The notes beneath the pieces were generated by a model. The model saw only the letters and a list, made by a program, of their open reading frames with translations, did not search any database and was not told the origin of the DNA. Source: Pseudomonadota bacterium (lineage in GTDB: Bacteria > Pseudomonadota > Alphaproteobacteria > Reyranellales > Reyranellaceae). From it: DNA of 11,422 bases. Location: NCBI GenBank assembly GCA_023436825.1, contig JAEZHS010000471.1, positions 1 to 11,422 of the forward strand. The letters run 5' to 3'. A program made the translations under genes and the position numbers. Positions 8,119 to 11,422 of this stretch are shown piece after piece (within the stretch, counting starts at the first letter, position 1; every line of letters starts with the position of its first letter).

Positions 8119-9066
8119 TTAGAGCGCCGGCTTGCCGATGCCGCCGCGGGCGCGGCGGGCCTGGTAGGCCTGCAGCTGGGCATAGGCCATGCGCAGATTG
8201 GGCGTGGCGATGCCCGCCTTCCCGGCGCGGGCGATCATGTCGCCGACGACGTGATCGGCCTCGACCATGGAGCCCTTCTCCAGGTCGTGCAGCATGGAGG
8301 CGGCGAAGCGCGAGCCCTTCTGCGTGAGATAGCCGCGCACGTTCTGCATGCCCTTGTCGCCAGGATCGCCGCCGGCGGCAGCCGCGACCCTGCGGCACTC
8401 CTCGACCGTCTCGAGCATGATCGCCTGGCCTTCGCCGGCTTCGAGGATGTCGCCCACCGTGCCGCGCATCAGGGTGGTCATCGCCGCCAGCGAGCAGAGC
8501 ATGATCCACTTGTCCCAGAGATCCTGGACGATGTTCTTGTGCAGGCCGCCGTCGATGCCGGACTTCTTGATCGCGGCATCGAGCTCGACCAGGGCGGCGC
8601 GTGCGGGCTTGCCGTCGCGCTCGCCGAAGGAGATCGCGGCGAACGGGCTGGTGTGCAGGACCGCGCCCTCGGGCGACAGGGCCACGCCGACGCGCGCCAG
8701 GCCGCCCACGACCTTCTCAGTGCCGAACCTGGCGGCAAGAATGTCGATGTGGCGCATGCCGTTCAGCAGCGGCACGACGGTGGTATCGGGTCCGACTGCC
8801 GGCGCGATGGCGTCGATCGCCGACTCGAGGTCGTAGGCCTTGCAGGTCAGCAGTACGATGTCGTACGGCCCGCCCTCGGCGCCGCTCAGCACCGTCTTCA
8901 CCTTCTGGGTGATGTCGCCCTTGGTGCTCTTGATCACCAGGCCGTCGCGCTCCAGCCGCTCGCGCCGCGCTGCACGGACCAGGAAGGTGACGTCGGCGCC
9001 GCTCTGCTGCAGGCGCCCGCCGACATAGCCGCCGATGGCGCCGGCGCCCAGGATGAGAATCTTCAT
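8119..9066 (-). CDS. panE: 2-dehydropantoate 2-reductase family protein (PanE/ApbA), copy 1
   Basis: NADPH-dependent ketopantoate reductase family, which reduces 2-dehydropantoate to pantoate for pantothenate and CoA synthesis. The 315 residues are normal length. The N-terminal Rossmann fold has GAGAIGG at 7-13, CKAYD with Lys76 and the LNG motif with Asn102; the helical C-terminal domain has LWDKW with candidate catalytic Lys186, RGTVGDI at 201-207 and EKGSMVEADH with Glu269 at the position of the substrate-binding acid. The ATG overlaps the stop of the upstream paralog as ATGA (9063-9066), with GGAG 9 nt upstream, indicating translational coupling. It is about 60% identical over its length to the neighbouring copy by my hand alignment. 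True pantoate activity is plausible but untested; many such paralogs act on other 2-oxoacids, so the symbol is provisional. Confidence 0.88.
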   Translation of the reverse strand: MKILILGAGAIGGYVGGRLQQSGADVTFLVRAARRERLERDGLVIKSTKGDITQKVKTVLSGAEGGPYDIVLLTCKAYDLESAIDAIAPAVGPDTTVVPLLNGMRHIDILAARFGTEKVVGGLARVGVALSPEGAVLHTSPFAAISFGERDGKPARAALVELDAAIKKSGIDGGLHKNIVQDLWDKWIMLCSLAAMTTLMRGTVGDILEAGEGQAIMLETVEECRRVAAAAGGDPGDKGMQNVRGYLTQKGSRFAASMLHDLEKGSMVEADHVVGDMIARAGKAGIATPNLRMAYAQLQAYQARRARGGIGKPAL

Positions 9067-9995
9067 TTCAATCCACTCCGGGCGCGTCGCGCCTCATAGG
9101 CCTGCAGATGGGCATAGGCGAAGCGCAGGTTGGGCGCCGGCAGCCCGGCCTTGCGGGCGCGCATCAGCATGTCGCCCACGATCGACCGCGCCTCGACCGC
9201 GCCACCCTTCTCGATGTCGCCCAGGATGGAGGCCACGGCCTTGCCGCCCGGCTGCGTCAGGCCGGCTTCGATGCCGGTCCGCACCTTGTCGCTCGGCGCA
9301 TGGCCGGCGGCGGCCGCGACCCGGCAGCATTCCGCCAGCGTCTCGCGCATCAGCGCAGCGCCGTCCTCGGCGGCGACGATGTCGCCCACCGTGCCGCGCA
9401 TGGCGGCACACATCGACGCGATGGTGCCCAGCATCACCCACTTGTCCCACAGGTCCTGGTTGATGTCGGGGTTCAGCCCGCCGTCGATACCGGCCTTCTT
9501 GCAGGCCGCATCGAGCTCGACCAGAGCCTTGCGCGCTGGCGCGCCCCCGCGCTCGCCGAACGACACGCCCGAGGCGCCGCTGTGCAGGATCTCGCCGTTC
9601 GGTCCCAGCATGCCCGAGATGCGCGCCAGGCCGCCAGCGACGCGGGCCGCGCCGAAGCGGGCGTCGAGCGTGGCGAAGTGGGCATGGCCGTTCAGCATGG
9701 GAACGATGGTCGTCTCCGGCCCGACCGCCGGTGCGATCGAGTCCATGGCCGAGTCGAGGTCGTAGCCCTTGCAGGCCAGGATCACGACGTCGTACGGGCC
9801 GCCCTCGTCGCCGCGCGTCACCACCTTGACCGGCACGGTGAAGTCGCCTTTGGGGCTCTTCACCACCAGGCCGTTGCGCCGCACCGTCTCGGCGCGCTTC
9901 TCGCGCAACAGGAAGGTCGTATCGATGCCGGCCTGGCTGAGGCGCGCGCCCCAATAGCCGCCGACCGCGCCGGCGCCCAAGATCAGGATCTTCAC
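9063..9995 (-). CDS. 2-dehydropantoate 2-reductase family protein (PanE/ApbA), copy 2
   Basis: 310 residues, same fold and motif order as the adjacent copy: GAGAVGG at 7-13, CKGYD with Lys76, LNG at 101-103, LWDKW with Lys185, RGTVGDI at 200-206 and EKGGAVEAR with Glu268. All positions expected for nicotinamide-cofactor binding and catalysis are present, so it is probably an active oxidoreductase and not a decayed duplicate. The start is a GTG at 9995 whose GTGA overlaps the stop of the HAD gene by 4 nt; GGAAG 8 nt upstream can serve as its ribosome-binding site. The two copies differ most at about residues 31-40, 105-119, 139-144 and 190-199. Some of these lie near the substrate cleft in this fold, so different substrates are possible. 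Which copy, if either, is the biosynthetic PanE cannot be decided here. Confidence 0.88.
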   Translation of the reverse strand: MKILILGAGAVGGYWGARLSQAGIDTTFLLREKRAETVRRNGLVVKSPKGDFTVPVKVVTRGDEGGPYDVVILACKGYDLDSAMDSIAPAVGPETTIVPMLNGHAHFATLDARFGAARVAGGLARISGMLGPNGEILHSGASGVSFGERGGAPARKALVELDAACKKAGIDGGLNPDINQDLWDKWVMLGTIASMCAAMRGTVGDIVAAEDGAALMRETLAECCRVAAAAGHAPSDKVRTGIEAGLTQPGGKAVASILGDIEKGGAVEARSIVGDMLMRARKAGLPAPNLRFAYAHLQAYEARRARSGLK

Positions 9996-10672
9996 TTCTG
10001 GGTCTTCCTTTCGGCCAGCCAGTCGGCGAGCCAGGTCGCGAGATCGTCGGTCTCGTGATGGATGTGGCTGAGATCGAGGTCGGCGGCGCGCTTCACGCTC
10101 TCCTCGGTGCGGATCCACACCGTGCGCATGCCCATGTCGCCGGCAGGCTTGAGGTTGACCGCGATGTCGTCGGCCATGCAGGCGCGCGTCGGCTCGACGC
10201 CGTGCTTCACCACCAGCTTCTCGTAGATCTGCTTGTGCGGCTTCGGCCAATAGTCGCCGGCGGCGATGTCGAAGATCGCCTCGAAGTGATGGGCCACACC
10301 CAGCCGCTCCATGACGCGCTCGGCGTGCGGCACGTCGCCCGCGGTGAAGATGATCTTGCGGCCGGGCAGCGCCCTGAGCGACGCCTCGAGCGCGGGATTG
10401 GCCTCGACCGGCGAGTAGTCGATGTCGTGCACGTAATCGAGGAAGTGCGTGGGATCGACGCCGTGCAGGGTCATCATGCCCCGCATCGAGGTGCCGTGCT
10501 CGCGCCAGTACTGTTTCTGCACGCGCCGCGCCTCCTCGGCGTCGACCGTGAGCAGGTCGGCGATGTAGCGGCCGATACGCACGTCGATCTGGGCGAACAG
10601 GTTGCAACGCGCCGGATAGAGCGTGTTGTCGAGGTCGAACAGCCAGACATCGGGGTCGTGTTTTGGCGGCAT
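9992..10672 (-). CDS. HAD-superfamily hydrolase, pyrimidine 5'-nucleotidase-like
   Basis: A 226-residue cytoplasmic phosphatase of the haloacid dehalogenase superfamily. Motif I is DLDNTLYP with nucleophile Asp13 and acid/base Asp15; motif II is IIFTAGD with Thr110; motif III is the lysine of WPKPHKQ (Lys144); motif IV is MADDIAVNL with Asp168/Asp169. The cap domain lies between motifs I and II (about 20-100). DLDNTLYP, the GMRTVWIR ending and overall length fit the pyrimidine 5'-nucleotidase group (Sdt1-like), which dephosphorylates UMP/CMP or similar small phosphates. Motif II has Ala where Asn is more usual (FTNG), a modest oddity. It is the first gene of a three-gene operon with the two PanE-like reductases. 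No Shine-Dalgarno precedes the ATG at 10672; a candidate promoter suggests a leaderless transcript. The specific substrate is inferred only from family resemblance. Confidence 0.88.
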   Translation of the reverse strand: MPPKHDPDVWLFDLDNTLYPARCNLFAQIDVRIGRYIADLLTVDAEEARRVQKQYWREHGTSMRGMMTLHGVDPTHFLDYVHDIDYSPVEANPALEASLRALPGRKIIFTAGDVPHAERVMERLGVAHHFEAIFDIAAGDYWPKPHKQIYEKLVVKHGVEPTRACMADDIAVNLKPAGDMGMRTVWIRTEESVKRAADLDLSHIHHETDDLATWLADWLAERKTQK

Positions 10673-10679
10673 TGTTGAT

Positions 10680-10708
10680 GGATTAGCCCTCGTCGGTGCG
10701 CTTGTCGA
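10680..10708 (-). promoter_or_regulatory. Candidate promoter of the HAD-panE operon, implying a leaderless mRNA
   Basis: On the minus strand TCGACA (10708 to 10703, 5/6 to TTGACA) is followed after 17 nt by TAATCC (10685 to 10680), a poor -10. Standard spacing would place transcription start at about 10673, one base before the ATG. The absence of a ribosome-binding site before this ATG is consistent with that. The -10 match is weak. Confidence 0.3.
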
Positions 10709-10718
10709 GCCGAGGGCT
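10685..10718. promoter_or_regulatory. Inverted repeat in the divergent HAD / rmuC promoter region
   Basis: AGCCCTCG (10685-10692) and CGAGGGCT (10711-10718) are perfect 8-bp inverted arms separated by 18 nt. Flanking AT and AT pairs extend the symmetry with one mismatch. It lies in the middle of the 60-nt gap between the two divergent starts, a typical operator position, and overlaps the candidate HAD-operon promoter. It could also fold as a stem in either transcript. Confidence 0.45.
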
Positions 10719-10732
10719 TATAAGGTCGGGCA

Positions 10733-11422
10733 ATGGATCTTTTGACGATCATTCTTCTGGCCGTGGTCGTGCTGCTCGGCGTGGTTCTTGCCGTCGTCCT
10801 GCTGCGCCAGGGCAACAGCCGAGAGGCCGAGCAGATGCGCCAGCAGCTCGGCCTGGCGCTGAGCCAGCAGGCCGAGACCGTGCAGCGGGTCGAGCGTTCG
10901 CTGCGTGAGCAGGAACAGGCGCTGGCCAAGGCGGTCGGCGAGCGGCTCGACCGCACCGAGAAGGCGACCGGCCAGATCGTCACCGACCTGCGCGAACGCC
11001 TGGCGCGCATCGACGAGGCGCAGAAGAAGATCGGCGATCTGTCGACCCAGGTGGTGAGCCTGCAGGAGGTGCTGTCGAACAAGCAGGCGCGCGGCGCCTT
11101 CGGCGAGGTCCAGCTGAACGACCTGGTGCAGAGCGCGCTGCCGCCGCAGGCCTACGAGTTCCAGTGCACGCTGTCGTCGGGTGTTCGCGCCGACTGCCTG
11201 CTCCGGCTGCCCAACCCGCCGGGCTCGATCGCGATCGACGCCAAGTTCCCGCTGGAAAGCTATAGCGCCCTGCGCGCCGTGCCGGCGGGCGATGGGCCGG
11301 CATTGCTGGTGGCGCAGCGCGCCTTCCAGCAGGCGATGCGCAAGCACATCGGCGACATCCGCGACAAGTACATCGTGCCCGGCGAGACCGCCGAATCGGC
11401 GCTGATGTTCCTGCCTTCGGAG
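10733..11422 (+). CDS. rmuC: DNA recombination protein RmuC, 5' part (cut by window end)
   Basis: The first 230 codons are present and remain open at the window edge. Residues 2-25 form an N-terminal membrane anchor (LLTIILLAVVVLLGVVLAVVLL), followed by a coiled coil to about 115 rich in Gln, Glu, Arg and Leu. The start of the RmuC core follows: SNKQARGAFGEVQLNDLVQ (115-133), then IAIDAKFPLESY (167-178), where Asp169 and Lys171 are the D-x-K of a restriction-endonuclease-like fold, and ESALMFLPSE at the edge. RmuC limits recombination-associated inversions in E. coli, and a nuclease-like activity is predicted. The ATG at 10733 is preceded by TAAGG (10721-10725) 7 nt away. A TATAAG at 10719-10724 also resembles a -10 box, so this short leader may serve as ribosome-binding site or promoter but probably not both. 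Confidence 0.93.
   Translation, partial: MDLLTIILLAVVVLLGVVLAVVLLRQGNSREAEQMRQQLGLALSQQAETVQRVERSLREQEQALAKAVGERLDRTEKATGQIVTDLRERLARIDEAQKKIGDLSTQVVSLQEVLSNKQARGAFGEVQLNDLVQSALPPQAYEFQCTLSSGVRADCLLRLPNPPGSIAIDAKFPLESYSALRAVPAGDGPALLVAQRAFQQAMRKHIGDIRDKYIVPGETAESALMFLPSE

Noticed and set aside
8251..9099. Forward reading frames opposite the two PanE-like genes (also 9108-10058)
   Set aside because: They resemble each other only because the underlying minus-strand paralogs do; the minus-strand proteins carry the Rossmann and catalytic motifs.

Overview
The window is GC-rich chromosomal DNA, with G or C at most third codon positions and long open antisense frames as a by-product. The gene content (malic enzyme fused to a phosphotransacetylase-like domain, a TRAP transporter, ketopantoate-reductase paralogs, an Rnk-type GreA/GreB protein, a PsiF-repeat protein, RmuC) and the style of a mobile-looking palindrome fit an Alphaproteobacterium, perhaps a soil type such as Reyranella or a Bradyrhizobium relative. 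The lineage is inferred from gene style; no marker gene is present. Most of the window is ordinary metabolic genome. I found no phage, IS element, CRISPR array, rRNA or tRNA, and no clear candidate for a wholly new system.

Layout. 14-4038 (+): maeB (NADP-type malic enzyme) followed after 2 nt by an amidohydrolase of the D-aminoacylase superfamily, almost certainly one transcript. 4065-4316 (-): a small secreted protein with two PsiF repeats, convergent with the amidohydrolase and divergent from the next operon. 4510-7442 (+): a complete TRAP transporter, with a Tat-exported solute-binding protein (DctP type), small permease (DctQ) and large permease (DctM). A strong hairpin and a long imperfect palindrome lie between the first two genes. 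A near-perfect 18-bp stem at 7467-7512 separates dctM from the convergent rnk-like gene (7515-7913, -), whose upstream region holds two hairpins and a candidate EcfG-type stress promoter. 8119-10672 (-): a tight three-gene operon in the order HAD phosphatase, panE-like copy 2, panE-like copy 1, joined by GTGA and ATGA overlaps. 10733-11422 (+): the 5' part of rmuC, divergent from that operon and cut by the window end.

How the genes may work together. The amidohydrolase and the TRAP transporter could form a scavenging unit: uptake of an organic acid or N-acylated compound, then cytoplasmic hydrolysis, with MaeB turning C4 acids into pyruvate and NADPH. This is inference from proximity; psiF interrupts the two blocks and the substrates are unknown. 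The two PanE paralogs are about 60% identical by my hand alignment, so they look like an old tandem duplication and need not both make pantoate.

Best leads: the amidohydrolase lacks both histidines expected at the D-aminoacylase metal site; tandem hairpins sit exactly between dctP and dctQ and reach the dctQ start region; and an EcfG-like promoter lies upstream of rnk.
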